From Pelotomaculum sp. PtaU1.Bin035 (GTDB lineage: Bacteria; Bacillota; Desulfotomaculia; Desulfotomaculales; Pelotomaculaceae), in the NCBI GenBank assembly GCA_002067965.1, contig MVRN01000108.1, forward strand, positions 1 to 45,434: a DNA stretch of 45,434 bases, written 5' to 3'. Shown piece by piece: positions 26,935-34,849 of the stretch (its first letter is position 1; each line of letters starts with the position of its first letter). The notes under the pieces are model-generated. The model had not been told where the DNA came from, ran no database searches, and saw only the letters and a program-made list of their open reading frames with translations. The translations under genes were made by a program, and so were the position numbers.

Positions 26935-27246
26935 TTATAGTTTTTCTTGAAGCTTCTCAGTCGTGTCTTCCACGAAATTATCCATGTCTATCTGAGTGTC
27001 CCACAATGGCGGATCGCCCTTTTGGGCAACTTCAACATCAAGCATCGTAAAGCAATTGGGGCAATAGTATTCGTAATAGACGTGCATCCCCAACGTAGGC
27101 CTTACTCCAGGCAGGCTTGCCGGGTCTTTTTCAGCCCTGGGCGCGTATTCTTTGTAGTTTTCTCTGGCATCGCATATAACATGCCCGCATTTTAAACATT
27201 TGATTTTCTTATTATTATCTATTTCCAAATATTGATGTATTTGCAT
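26935..27246 (-). CDS. Small subunit of acetone/acetophenone-carboxylase type, operon 1
   Basis: A 103-residue protein with two CxxC pairs (C17/C20 and C62/C65) plus C25, likely a zinc-binding ribbon as in the gamma subunits of acetone carboxylase. ATG 27246 has GGAGGAG seven bases upstream and shares one base with the stop of the hyuB-like gene (TAATG), so translation is probably coupled. A longer start at 27264 would overlap and has no site. Its presence marks the operon as ketone carboxylase rather than hydantoinase or 5-oxoprolinase, which lack such a subunit. Confidence 0.8.
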   Translation of the reverse strand: MQIHQYLEIDNNKKIKCLKCGHVICDARENYKEYAPRAEKDPASLPGVRPTLGMHVYYEYYCPNCFTMLDVEVAQKGDPPLWDTQIDMDNFVEDTTEKLQEKL

Positions 27247-29129
27247 TATTTCTCCTCCTTCCATACTTTACCCCTTGCCCTGCGCTCTTCTTTAACTTTA
27301 TTTCGGGCGGCTCCGGTGGCTTTATAATCTACTTCGCCACTCTTTGGATCCAGGACAACGCAGTATAACTCACGCGCGGCCCTTTCAGAAATATAACCAT
27401 CTTCCAGATCGACTTTGACCAGTGCCGGGTCGCGGTCAAGCGGATCACCAAGCCCGCCTCCCGCAACCTGGCTGTCCACGGCCCAAATGCTGCCTTCAGG
27501 GTGCGGCGCGGACGGGCTTTGCGGGGGCAATTCCTGGACATCGTCCGAATACATATTATATATATCTTCCAAGCTATATGGGACTTCACCCTTGGCGAAC
27601 CTCTCAGAAGAGTTTATGTGCCGGGCGGCAATAACTTTCACGCTGCCTGCCGGGTAACCGCCACACAGGGAAGGAGTCGTTGACACTTCGCTGCCCAGGC
27701 CGATTTGCCCAAAAACCAGCGCTGGCGTGTTATGCGCGACCTGGCAGAAAGACAACCCCGAGCCGCCCCTGTACATGCCGGGACCGCCGGAATCCTTCGA
27801 TTCTCTCCGCCACAGGTACATTACGGGATTGACCATTTCATTCGTTTCACAATCCGCTATGTTGGATTCCATGTTCATCTGAGCAGCTCCGGTATTTACC
27901 CCGTCACGGTCAACTCCGGCTCCCGTGCCGCCGGCAAAACAGTCGAAAAACATGCTTCCGGTTGTAATGCCGTATTGATTAACGCCGCCGAAGAAAGGCG
28001 CGATCATGTTCGTCGACCAGCAGGAATTAATATCCCCATGGAATTTTCTTCTTGTAAAGAACATTTTGGCAATCAATTGCGTTACGCCGGCGGAAACACT
28101 GCAACCCGGGTAAGGCGGACACATGCAGCAGGGAGAAAGCGCGCCGACATTTACCATGGAACCTTCCGGCGCAATAATTTTCACCGGCACCATGAGGCCA
28201 TAATTCAACATGGTCTCGTGAAACAACTGGCTGGCAATGGCCACGAAGCAGCTGCCGGTCGTGCCCGGGAGCATGCAGTTCAACGGCCCGGTGTTTTCCG
28301 GCGACGTCCCGGTGAAATCAATAGTTAACTCTTCACCTTTTTTTGTTAAACTAATTTCCACTTTCCAGTGCTTGTAGTCAACACAGTTATGGTCGCCATG
28401 CATAATAGTCCGCCAAGTTCCGTCCTGCAGTTCCCTAAGTTTCGCCCTGGCTAGATCCGCCGACTGGTCGATCATGCCTTGAAGGACTTCTCTCATCGTA
28501 TTTATTCCATATCTTTCCGTCATTTCATGCATCCGGGCTTTACCGATATTCAGCCCGGCAATTTTGGCGTGCACATCAAGCATGACAAAACCAGGATCGC
28601 GTACCGCTCTTTTGATCGTGTTGACAACCGGCGGGTTTAGCTTCCCACCCACGACTATTTTTTGTCCCTCAATACGAAAGCCCTCGTGCAGAAGGCTGCG
28701 GGAACTCGGAGGCATCCCGCCCGGCTCGATGGCGCCGGATTCCGGGGTGTGGGTCAGCGAACCCAGCCAGCCGTATAATTGACCCTTGTAGAACAGCGGC
28801 GCCAAAATGGCCTGGTCCGACGCGTGGATCCCTCCGATAAGCGGGTCGTTAAAAAAGAACATATCCCCTTCAAAGATCCCCGGGTGCTCCGACTGGTCCG
28901 CGATAATTTTTTGAATAAACCCTTGAGAGCCGACTGTATGCAGCATAAGCCCGCAGGCGGTAACAGACGTATATCCTTCCGCCGTGTAAGCCGCGAACAG
29001 GCACTCACCGGCTTCACAAACAACGGGCGATCCGGAAACCCTCATGACGCCCTGCCTGGCTTCGTTCATAATTGAATATATCCGGTGTGAAAGTATTTCA
29101 AATTCAATCGGACTTAATTTCCCCATCAT
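27246..29129 (-). CDS. HyuB-like carboxylase subunit, operon 1
   Basis: Subunit of the hydantoinase B/oxoprolinase family, about 627 residues. Typical blocks are DMFFFNDPLIGGIHASDQ, GAIEPGGMPPSSRSLLHEGF and the C-terminal GGGLGDPLDRDP. In acetone and acetophenone carboxylases the HyuB-like part joins the activated ketone with CO2. The frame extends to 29165, but ATG 29129 is chosen because AAGGAGG lies six bases upstream. It begins 25 bases after the hyuA-like stop. The C-terminal Lys/Glu/Arg tail ends next to the small subunit gene. Confidence 0.88.
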   Translation of the reverse strand: MMGKLSPIEFEILSHRIYSIMNEARQGVMRVSGSPVVCEAGECLFAAYTAEGYTSVTACGLMLHTVGSQGFIQKIIADQSEHPGIFEGDMFFFNDPLIGGIHASDQAILAPLFYKGQLYGWLGSLTHTPESGAIEPGGMPPSSRSLLHEGFRIEGQKIVVGGKLNPPVVNTIKRAVRDPGFVMLDVHAKIAGLNIGKARMHEMTERYGINTMREVLQGMIDQSADLARAKLRELQDGTWRTIMHGDHNCVDYKHWKVEISLTKKGEELTIDFTGTSPENTGPLNCMLPGTTGSCFVAIASQLFHETMLNYGLMVPVKIIAPEGSMVNVGALSPCCMCPPYPGCSVSAGVTQLIAKMFFTRRKFHGDINSCWSTNMIAPFFGGVNQYGITTGSMFFDCFAGGTGAGVDRDGVNTGAAQMNMESNIADCETNEMVNPVMYLWRRESKDSGGPGMYRGGSGLSFCQVAHNTPALVFGQIGLGSEVSTTPSLCGGYPAGSVKVIAARHINSSERFAKGEVPYSLEDIYNMYSDDVQELPPQSPSAPHPEGSIWAVDSQVAGGGLGDPLDRDPALVKVDLEDGYISERAARELYCVVLDPKSGEVDYKATGAARNKVKEERRARGKVWKEEK

Positions 29130-29154
29130 GTTTAACCTCCTTCTTAGTGCTTGA

Positions 29155-31245
29155 TTATCCCTCAATAACCACGTTCAGGTACTCATCCACGGTAGCAACC
29201 TGGTCCGGCAGGACAACCATGGTAGTAGTCGGCGTCTCAATAATACCCGCGCCTTCAACAACATTGCCCGCCGACAGCTTGCCATAGTCATAAATAGTCG
29301 TTTCCTTAAATTCGCCATATTCCTTGAAATAAACCTGCCTCGTGCCTTTTATCGCCCCTTTTGAACTCTTTGCCCCGAGAGCGTGCTTCGGCATCATCGG
29401 TTTTACGGAATCTATAGAAGGCCTGACCACATAAGAGAGCGATTCCACACCCGCTTCAACAAATCCGGCTCCCTCACCGTATACTTTCTGGTAATGTTCC
29501 AGGAAATCATTGATAATTTTTTCAATATCCTTTCGCGTGTAGTGACGTTTATTTTCCACAGGAATTGTTTCCATATGCACCTGACGGCCAAATTTCATGA
29601 TAATCTCCCTGTTCAGTTTAACCACGTCCCTGGTGAAGCCCATTTTTTCCATTTTCGCATACGCTCTTTCTTCCAGGTCTACGTAAATTGATGAGAGCAC
29701 TTCCGGATCGACGGGCATCTTGTGGTGCTCAAAGTAGTTAACGTAGCTTTCCACGTCTGTTAATGCGATCCCGTACGCGGAAAAAACGGAGGACTGCTGG
29801 AACATGTATATCTTGCTGAACCCGAGTTCTTTGCCGTATGATGAACCATGCAGCGGGCCGCCGCCGCCGAAGCAAAATACAACGAAATCTTTAGGATCAT
29901 GCCCTCTTTGGGTAACAACTCCCCTCAAAAGGTCGGACATATGGGCATTCTGGATCTCAAACACGCCCGCGGCTGTTTCAATGGGGTCAAGACCTACTTT
30001 TTTCCCCAGCTCTTTGTATGCTTCCAGAGCCGCGTCTTTATCCAGCTTCATCTTCCCGCCTAAAAAATAACCGGCGTCAAGGTATCCCAGTAGCAAATCG
30101 GCATCAGTCACTGTGGGCTGCGTCCCGCCGATTTGGTAGCAAACAGGGCCCGGGTCCGCGCCCGCGCTGACCGGGCCGACTCTTAACCTGCCGCTGTCGT
30201 CGGCCCAGGCTATTGTCCCGCCACCGGCGCCGATTGACCTGATCTCCACCATCGGCGTTTCAACCCGGTATCTCATAATCAGCGGCTCGTGGTGGAAAAC
30301 CGGCCGCCACTCGGCAATAACGCTCGCCTCAAAGCTGGTGCCGCCCACATCGGTCGCCACGACGTTTTTAAAACCCAGGTTTTCGGCGATGAACTTGGTC
30401 GCCAGGACGCCGCCGGCCGGGCCGGAGTTGATCGTCCCGATCGGACTCATTTCACTATAGGGCATGACGCCGCCCCACGCTTGCATGGTCAATAGTTCGT
30501 TATTGTAACCGCGGGTTTTTAACTCTTTGGCCAGGATGTCATACCACTTGATCATCGGGGGGCCGACATACGTATCAATTGCAACAGTATTCATCCGGCC
30601 GTACTCTTTGATTACCGGGGCAACTTCGGAGGAAATCTGGACATATACGTCCGGGGCCATATCCTTAATTATTTGTTTTATTCTTTGCTCGTGGGCGGGG
30701 TTGGCAAAAGACCACAAGAGACATACGGCAATAGCCTCCACGCCTTTGCCGACCAATTCCCTGACCGCGGCGACAACTTCTTCTTCATTTAGCGGTATAA
30801 CGATTTTAGCAAAGCAATCTACTCTTTCCGACACACCATAGATAAGCGACTTGGGGATAAAAGGAACCGGCTTGCGGCAGACAGCCTGATGCCTGATTTC
30901 ACTTTCTCTCAATCCGGCAACCCTGCCGCCCCCTCTTTGAATGTAAAGCGTGTCTTCGAAGCCTTTAGTGGTAATCAGACCGGTTTTTACCCCATTACGG
31001 TTAATCATGATGTTGGTGCCGATGGTCGTCCCCTGCTTAAATGAGAATGTCTGGGAAAGAACATCTTCCAACGTCATATTTAATTTTTCACAGGCGTCTT
31101 TTACGGCATTGATAACGCCGTCTTCCAATTTTTTCGGTGTTGTCGCAGACTTCCCGATAGTTGATTCTCCGTTCGAGTCAACTAATACAACGTCAGTGAA
31201 AGTCCCGCCCGTATCAACACCTATGACAAAATGCTTATTTTTCAT
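29155..31245 (-). CDS. HyuA-like ATP-dependent carboxylase subunit, operon 1
   Basis: Subunit of the hydantoinase A/oxoprolinase family (ASKHA ATPase fold), 696 residues. The phosphate loop VIGVDTGGTFTDVVLVD lies at the N-terminus, GTTIGTN at about 74, the second phosphate loop VVATDVGGTSFEASVIA in the middle, then GAGGGTIAW and TVTDADLLLGYLD. In ketone carboxylases this subunit phosphorylates the enol form or the bicarbonate. A strong GGAGG site precedes ATG 31245. It is the first gene of operon 1 and its upstream region carries one copy of the duplicated regulatory segment. Confidence 0.9.
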   Translation of the reverse strand: MKNKHFVIGVDTGGTFTDVVLVDSNGESTIGKSATTPKKLEDGVINAVKDACEKLNMTLEDVLSQTFSFKQGTTIGTNIMINRNGVKTGLITTKGFEDTLYIQRGGGRVAGLRESEIRHQAVCRKPVPFIPKSLIYGVSERVDCFAKIVIPLNEEEVVAAVRELVGKGVEAIAVCLLWSFANPAHEQRIKQIIKDMAPDVYVQISSEVAPVIKEYGRMNTVAIDTYVGPPMIKWYDILAKELKTRGYNNELLTMQAWGGVMPYSEMSPIGTINSGPAGGVLATKFIAENLGFKNVVATDVGGTSFEASVIAEWRPVFHHEPLIMRYRVETPMVEIRSIGAGGGTIAWADDSGRLRVGPVSAGADPGPVCYQIGGTQPTVTDADLLLGYLDAGYFLGGKMKLDKDAALEAYKELGKKVGLDPIETAAGVFEIQNAHMSDLLRGVVTQRGHDPKDFVVFCFGGGGPLHGSSYGKELGFSKIYMFQQSSVFSAYGIALTDVESYVNYFEHHKMPVDPEVLSSIYVDLEERAYAKMEKMGFTRDVVKLNREIIMKFGRQVHMETIPVENKRHYTRKDIEKIINDFLEHYQKVYGEGAGFVEAGVESLSYVVRPSIDSVKPMMPKHALGAKSSKGAIKGTRQVYFKEYGEFKETTIYDYGKLSAGNVVEGAGIIETPTTTMVVLPDQVATVDEYLNVVIEG

Positions 31246-31270
31246 ACAACGACCTCCTTCACATTTACAT

Positions 31271-31446
31271 TCACTGCTAAACCCCTAAACTGATCCCGCT
31301 TAACAAGCTTGGCCCTAATTTATTTCACCTCCTTTAAGAAAGATACGGACTAGTCACCCAAATCAAAATAATTTGAATTGTATAGATAATAATAATGGTT
31401 TTTGATTGCGCACAATAGCGACGCCAGGCACATAATTGCTTGTCCT
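31271..31446 (-). repeat. Regulatory direct repeat, copy 1 (before operon 1)
   Basis: A 176-base segment found again at 32488-32663 in the same orientation with five differences, all transitions. It ends about 25 bases before the hyuA-like start. It contains a near-palindrome ATTGCGCACAAT (31405-31416), an AT-rich inverted CAAA...TTTG element, and on the - strand a perfect Shine-Dalgarno AAAGGAGGTGA not followed by ATG. Confidence 0.9.
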
Positions 31447-31503
31447 TCAGGCACAAATATAGTAGACAAATAACCAGGGCAACACCTTCAGCGAATGATA
31501 ATT

Positions 31504-32400
31504 TTAGAGAAGATGTTCCTTAAACCATTCAATCGCTGCCTTGGAAGACTGATCAAAACAATTGGTATAAGCATCAAAGTGTCCCCCGGCAATAATTATC
31601 ACTGATTTGGGTTCAAGCGCTTTCTCATAAGCTTTTAAGGCAAGGTCCGTCTGCGCCTCTTCATCTTGCCGGGCAACAATCATCCGTAATGGCGTGGGTG
31701 AAATCCGGTCAATCACCCTTCCTGGAACGTATTCGAGAAACTTCTCCATTGATTCTAAAGTCATTTGATTTTTCCAGTTTGATACCTTTGACGCAGCGTC
31801 AGTAAAAAATTCATACGAGGCGGCGCTAGCTAAAAAGCAAGGCTCACCTGGCGGGCCAACTACCGGCAGGTATGCTTCAGGTCCTCCGTTATAACGTGAT
31901 TCCCGATATTGAATAAGTTGTTGAAATGTTGCCCGAAGGATATCCGTGCGCAGGAACCGCTTAGCAATTTCCCAGCAGTCCACAACGGGCACCTGTGATA
32001 CTACACACTTGACGCGCTTGTCAAAAGCAGCAACCTGGAGACAATGTCCACCACTATAGCTGGTTCCCCAAATGCCAATGTGATCGGGATCGACTTCTTT
32101 CAGGGTTCTGGCATAACTAATGGCGTTGCGGTAATCTTCAACCTGTTCTTCCGGAATTATCCGGCCGCGCGGTTCTCCATCGGATTCACCCAAATACCGG
32201 TAATCAAACACTAATACTGCGAAACCCTCCCGGCAGAATTTCTCTGCGTATTGCTCAAGGCCCATTTCTTTTGATAAACTGATGCCATGCGCCATAACAA
32301 TGGTTGGACGCGCGGCTGCATTTTCTTCCGGTGTATACAGCCAACCCCTGCATTTCAAACCAACACTTGAAAACTCGATATTTTTTCTCATAAAAACCAT
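31504..32400 (-). CDS. Alpha/beta hydrolase
   Basis: A roughly 298-residue alpha/beta-hydrolase fold protein, nearest to S15/acylaminoacyl-peptidase-like hydrolases. The oxyanion region is VMAHGISLSKEMG, the nucleophile Ser114 sits in IWGTSYSGGH, and the acid and base are Asp246 (ARQDEEA) and His274 (GGHFDAY). The frame is open to 32460; ATG 32400 is chosen because GGCGGA lies just before it, but 32391 and 32460 are possible. Its upstream region carries the second copy of the segment found before operon 1, so the two units are probably expressed together. It might release a ketone or acid from an ester, or cleave a carbon-carbon bond; the substrate is unknown. Confidence 0.82.
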   Translation of the reverse strand: MVFMRKNIEFSSVGLKCRGWLYTPEENAAARPTIVMAHGISLSKEMGLEQYAEKFCREGFAVLVFDYRYLGESDGEPRGRIIPEEQVEDYRNAISYARTLKEVDPDHIGIWGTSYSGGHCLQVAAFDKRVKCVVSQVPVVDCWEIAKRFLRTDILRATFQQLIQYRESRYNGGPEAYLPVVGPPGEPCFLASAASYEFFTDAASKVSNWKNQMTLESMEKFLEYVPGRVIDRISPTPLRMIVARQDEEAQTDLALKAYEKALEPKSVIIIAGGHFDAYTNCFDQSSKAAIEWFKEHLL

Positions 32401-32487
32401 CCATTCCGCCGCTGACTGCTGGCGGCACAAATAGTGATGAAAAGGATGTGCAGTCAACATCGAAGTAGTTGTTTACCCCTTCACATT

Positions 32488-32663
32488 TCACTGCTGAATC
32501 CCTAAACTGGTCCCGCTTAACAAGCTTGGCCCTGATTTATTTCACCTCCTTTAAGAAAGATACGGACTAGTCACCCAAATCAAAATAATTTGAATTGTAT
32601 AGATAATAATAATGGTTTTTGATTGCGCGCAATAGCGACGCCAGGCACATAATTGCTTGTCCT
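32488..32663 (-). repeat. Regulatory direct repeat, copy 2 (before the hydrolase gene)
   Basis: Second copy of the 176-base segment at 31271-31446. This copy has the exact palindrome ATTGCGCGCAAT (32622-32633) where copy 1 has one change. The near-identity over non-coding DNA points to a recent duplication or to selection for shared control. Confidence 0.9.
32629..32643 (-). promoter_or_regulatory. Possible sigma-54 -24/-12 promoter
   Basis: On the - strand the site reads TGGCGTCGCTATTGC, i.e. TGGC, seven bases, TTGC, the spacing of sigma-54 promoters (consensus TGGCAC-N5-TTGC). The copy before operon 1 (31412-31426) ends TTGT instead. It overlaps the palindrome ATTGCGCGCAAT, so it could instead be part of an operator. 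Confidence 0.3.
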
Positions 32664-32688
32664 GGACGTATAAATATATCTGTGAAAC

Positions 32689-32733
32689 AAGAAACACCGG
32701 TTCAAATGATTTAATTATGAACCGGTGTTTCTT
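32689..32733. terminator. Strong bidirectional hairpin terminator
   Basis: AAGAAACACCGGTTCA and its exact complement form a 16-bp stem with a 13-base loop; the + side continues TTTTGGGG. On the - strand it follows the pucR-like gene and so ends operon 2 before the hydrolase promoter region. Confidence 0.7.
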
Positions 32734-33087
32734 TTGGGGGGTTTTGCATGGATCTGTCCGGGTGCCCGTACATTATAGGCGCCTCAAACATATAGCAATT
32801 ACAGTACATGTCCTAATCATACATTTATGAACCCAGTATTAATAGGTGCTGACAAGCACAAAATCACTTGTCTGCAAAGTACAATCATGGATGCTCAAAT
32901 TGTATTGCATAATAAAGACGGGAACCAAATGGCGCCCGCCTATTCCGGAACAAATCAGCCGCTTGCAATTGCTTGTATGATCCTATTTTTGAGAAAGAAT
33001 TTTGAACCGCCTTAACTGATCTGGAATTATAAGTGACTTTTTGATTACTACCGGGCACATATTTACGCTGTCTATCAAAAATAGCTT
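32734..33087. other. Gene-free stretch after operon 2
   Basis: No convincing gene. A 62-codon + frame at 32827-33015 has no ribosome binding site and no recognisable motif. The stretch is probably the 3' untranslated region of operon 2 up to the hairpin at 32689-32733. Confidence 0.5.
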
Positions 33088-34809
33088 TTACAGATCCAAA
33101 ACTTCGAGCGCGCGCAGGGCAAAATCCAATTCAAAGCGTTCCTCGGGGTTACAGATATCAATTTTCAATAATTGAGCCATTTTTTTCAACCGGTACTTCA
33201 CCGTATTTAAATGGACAAAGCACTCTTCCGCCGCTTTTTGCTGGCTTCCACCGGAACGGATGTAACTGGTCAGAGTCGATAGAAGCTCTGCTTTCTGTGT
33301 TTCTTTAAGTAACGGGCCCAACACCCGCTGAGTTATTTCTTCAAGTATTGAACGATCCACACTTAATAAAACCCGGTATACACCCAATTCATCGAAAGCC
33401 ACCACGCTTTTTGTCTTACCCAAGCTTTGAAAGATGGCTAAACTACGCCGGAGTTCGTCATAACCTGCGCGAATATCGCTCAAGTCTCGCAGAAACCTGC
33501 TGATACCGAAAGTTAAAGTCCCGCCCGAAGCCGCGCGTAATCTTTCCTGGACTGCCTTGGCAAGAGACTTGGCATCAATACCGTTTTCCAGAAGCAATAC
33601 CACAGACCCGTTGTATACAGCCGTGTACACTCCCGGCCCAAAACCGCTTGCGGCCGTTTCCGCTGCCGCTTGCAACTCAGAAAGATTAACACTGCCGGTA
33701 CCGGCCTCCCCCAATAATATGCGGGTGACCCGCTTCAGCTCACATCCCAGCCGTCCCGCTGTTTCTTCAATTGCTTCCGCGCTGACATATTGCCCGGTTA
33801 GCAGCGGTTCTATAAATGATATGGACGGGCTGACGGCTTCAAGACACTGTTGATAATAGGCCATTGTGATGGACATGCTCGCCAGCTCTAAGGTCCGTTC
33901 GGCCTCTAACGCCAAGGGAGGAGGAGTGCCGCGCCAGAACAAGAATCCCCAGGTGGCGTTACCGCTCTTAAGCGGCGCCAGCCAGTATACGCTGCCTGGC
34001 GAATCTGAAACCCGCCCCAACGAGACAGCGCACGATTCACCTCCCAGCAACGCCCGCACCGCTCCCTGCAATGTTGACTGGCCCGCTAATTCCGGAACCA
34101 GCCGGCCTTCCTCCAAAGTCCGGATCCACGGTCCTTCTAAACGGACGTCCGGTGTGTAGGCAGCCAAAAGGCGGAGCGATTTATCCAGGAGAAATAATGG
34201 CGTATTGAAACATTCACCAAGCTTTTCAACCAGCGGCTCGAAGCCGTTCGCCAATAAGGATGGATCGGCAAACTGCCGTTGTAATTCAAGGAAACGCTCC
34301 TTCTCCTGCTGCTGATGCAAAAGATCCGTCTTTACCTTCTGAAGTTGATGAAACGTCTGCCTTTCTTGAGAATATTGCCGGCAACGCTGTACGGCTACGC
34401 TTACCTGCACTGAAAAAAACTGCATAACTTTTGTATCGGGAGGTGTCCTGTCCATACTGAAAGCAAGCAGGTATCCAAGCGATTCCCCCTTCACAGTCAA
34501 TGGAAACATTGTCACGCTTTCCAAGCCGGCATTTTTTAAAGTACTGCCCCAACCTGTCTGTGTTAAGGGTCCGCTAAACGGTTCATCCGGCAACAAATTG
34601 TCAAATTGTTCCATATCAACAACTTTATTTTTTGCCATACCGGCGGCAGCAATATTTAATTGCCCGGAGCAACCGCGAATTAAAGCGACAGCGAGAGGTA
34701 CATTGCAGGCAACACCAGTCACTTCGGCGGCCTCTCGCGCCAAATCTTTCAGCAATACTGCCTGATTCAATCTATACAGCAAATTCTCCAGCACAGTTAA
34801 ATCAAACAA
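33088..34809 (-). CDS. PucR/CdaR-family transcriptional regulator
   Basis: A roughly 573-residue regulator with a GAF-like sensor half (about 1-330) and a C-terminal PucR helix-turn-helix. The signature GGSQQKAAEECFVHLNTVKY then RLKKMAQLLKID lies near the end. Proteins of this type sense small metabolites and activate catabolic genes. The frame starts at ATG 34833, which has no ribosome binding site; TTG 34809 has GGGGGAG five bases upstream and is preferred. The site is formed by a run of ten G, prone to length change. It is the last gene of operon 2 and is the only regulator in the ketone cluster, so it likely controls one or both operons. Confidence 0.85.
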   Translation of the reverse strand: MFDLTVLENLLYRLNQAVLLKDLAREAAEVTGVACNVPLAVALIRGCSGQLNIAAAGMAKNKVVDMEQFDNLLPDEPFSGPLTQTGWGSTLKNAGLESVTMFPLTVKGESLGYLLAFSMDRTPPDTKVMQFFSVQVSVAVQRCRQYSQERQTFHQLQKVKTDLLHQQQEKERFLELQRQFADPSLLANGFEPLVEKLGECFNTPLFLLDKSLRLLAAYTPDVRLEGPWIRTLEEGRLVPELAGQSTLQGAVRALLGGESCAVSLGRVSDSPGSVYWLAPLKSGNATWGFLFWRGTPPPLALEAERTLELASMSITMAYYQQCLEAVSPSISFIEPLLTGQYVSAEAIEETAGRLGCELKRVTRILLGEAGTGSVNLSELQAAAETAASGFGPGVYTAVYNGSVVLLLENGIDAKSLAKAVQERLRAASGGTLTFGISRFLRDLSDIRAGYDELRRSLAIFQSLGKTKSVVAFDELGVYRVLLSVDRSILEEITQRVLGPLLKETQKAELLSTLTSYIRSGGSQQKAAEECFVHLNTVKYRLKKMAQLLKIDICNPEERFELDFALRALEVLDL

Positions 34810-34816
34810 TTGATCT

Positions 34817-34826
34817 CCCCCCCCCC
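34817..34826 (-). repeat. Homopolymer of ten G in the regulator start region
   Basis: Ten C in a row on the + strand (ten G in the transcript) lie between the ATG 34833 and TTG 34809 candidate starts of the pucR-like gene and supply its Shine-Dalgarno G residues. Confidence 0.9.
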
Positions 34827-34849
34827 GCGACATAAAGCCATTCTATATG

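Noticed and set aside
27705-28328. 207-codon + frame inside the HyuB-like gene
   Set aside because: Antisense shadow in a GC-rich gene; no motif.
31425-31440. GGCAC...TTGC on the + strand as a sigma-54 promoter
   Set aside because: Spacing between GG and GC is one base short and it points away from any gene start.
32827-33015. 62-codon + frame in the gap after operon 2
   Set aside because: No ribosome binding site, no recognisable pattern, low-complexity context.
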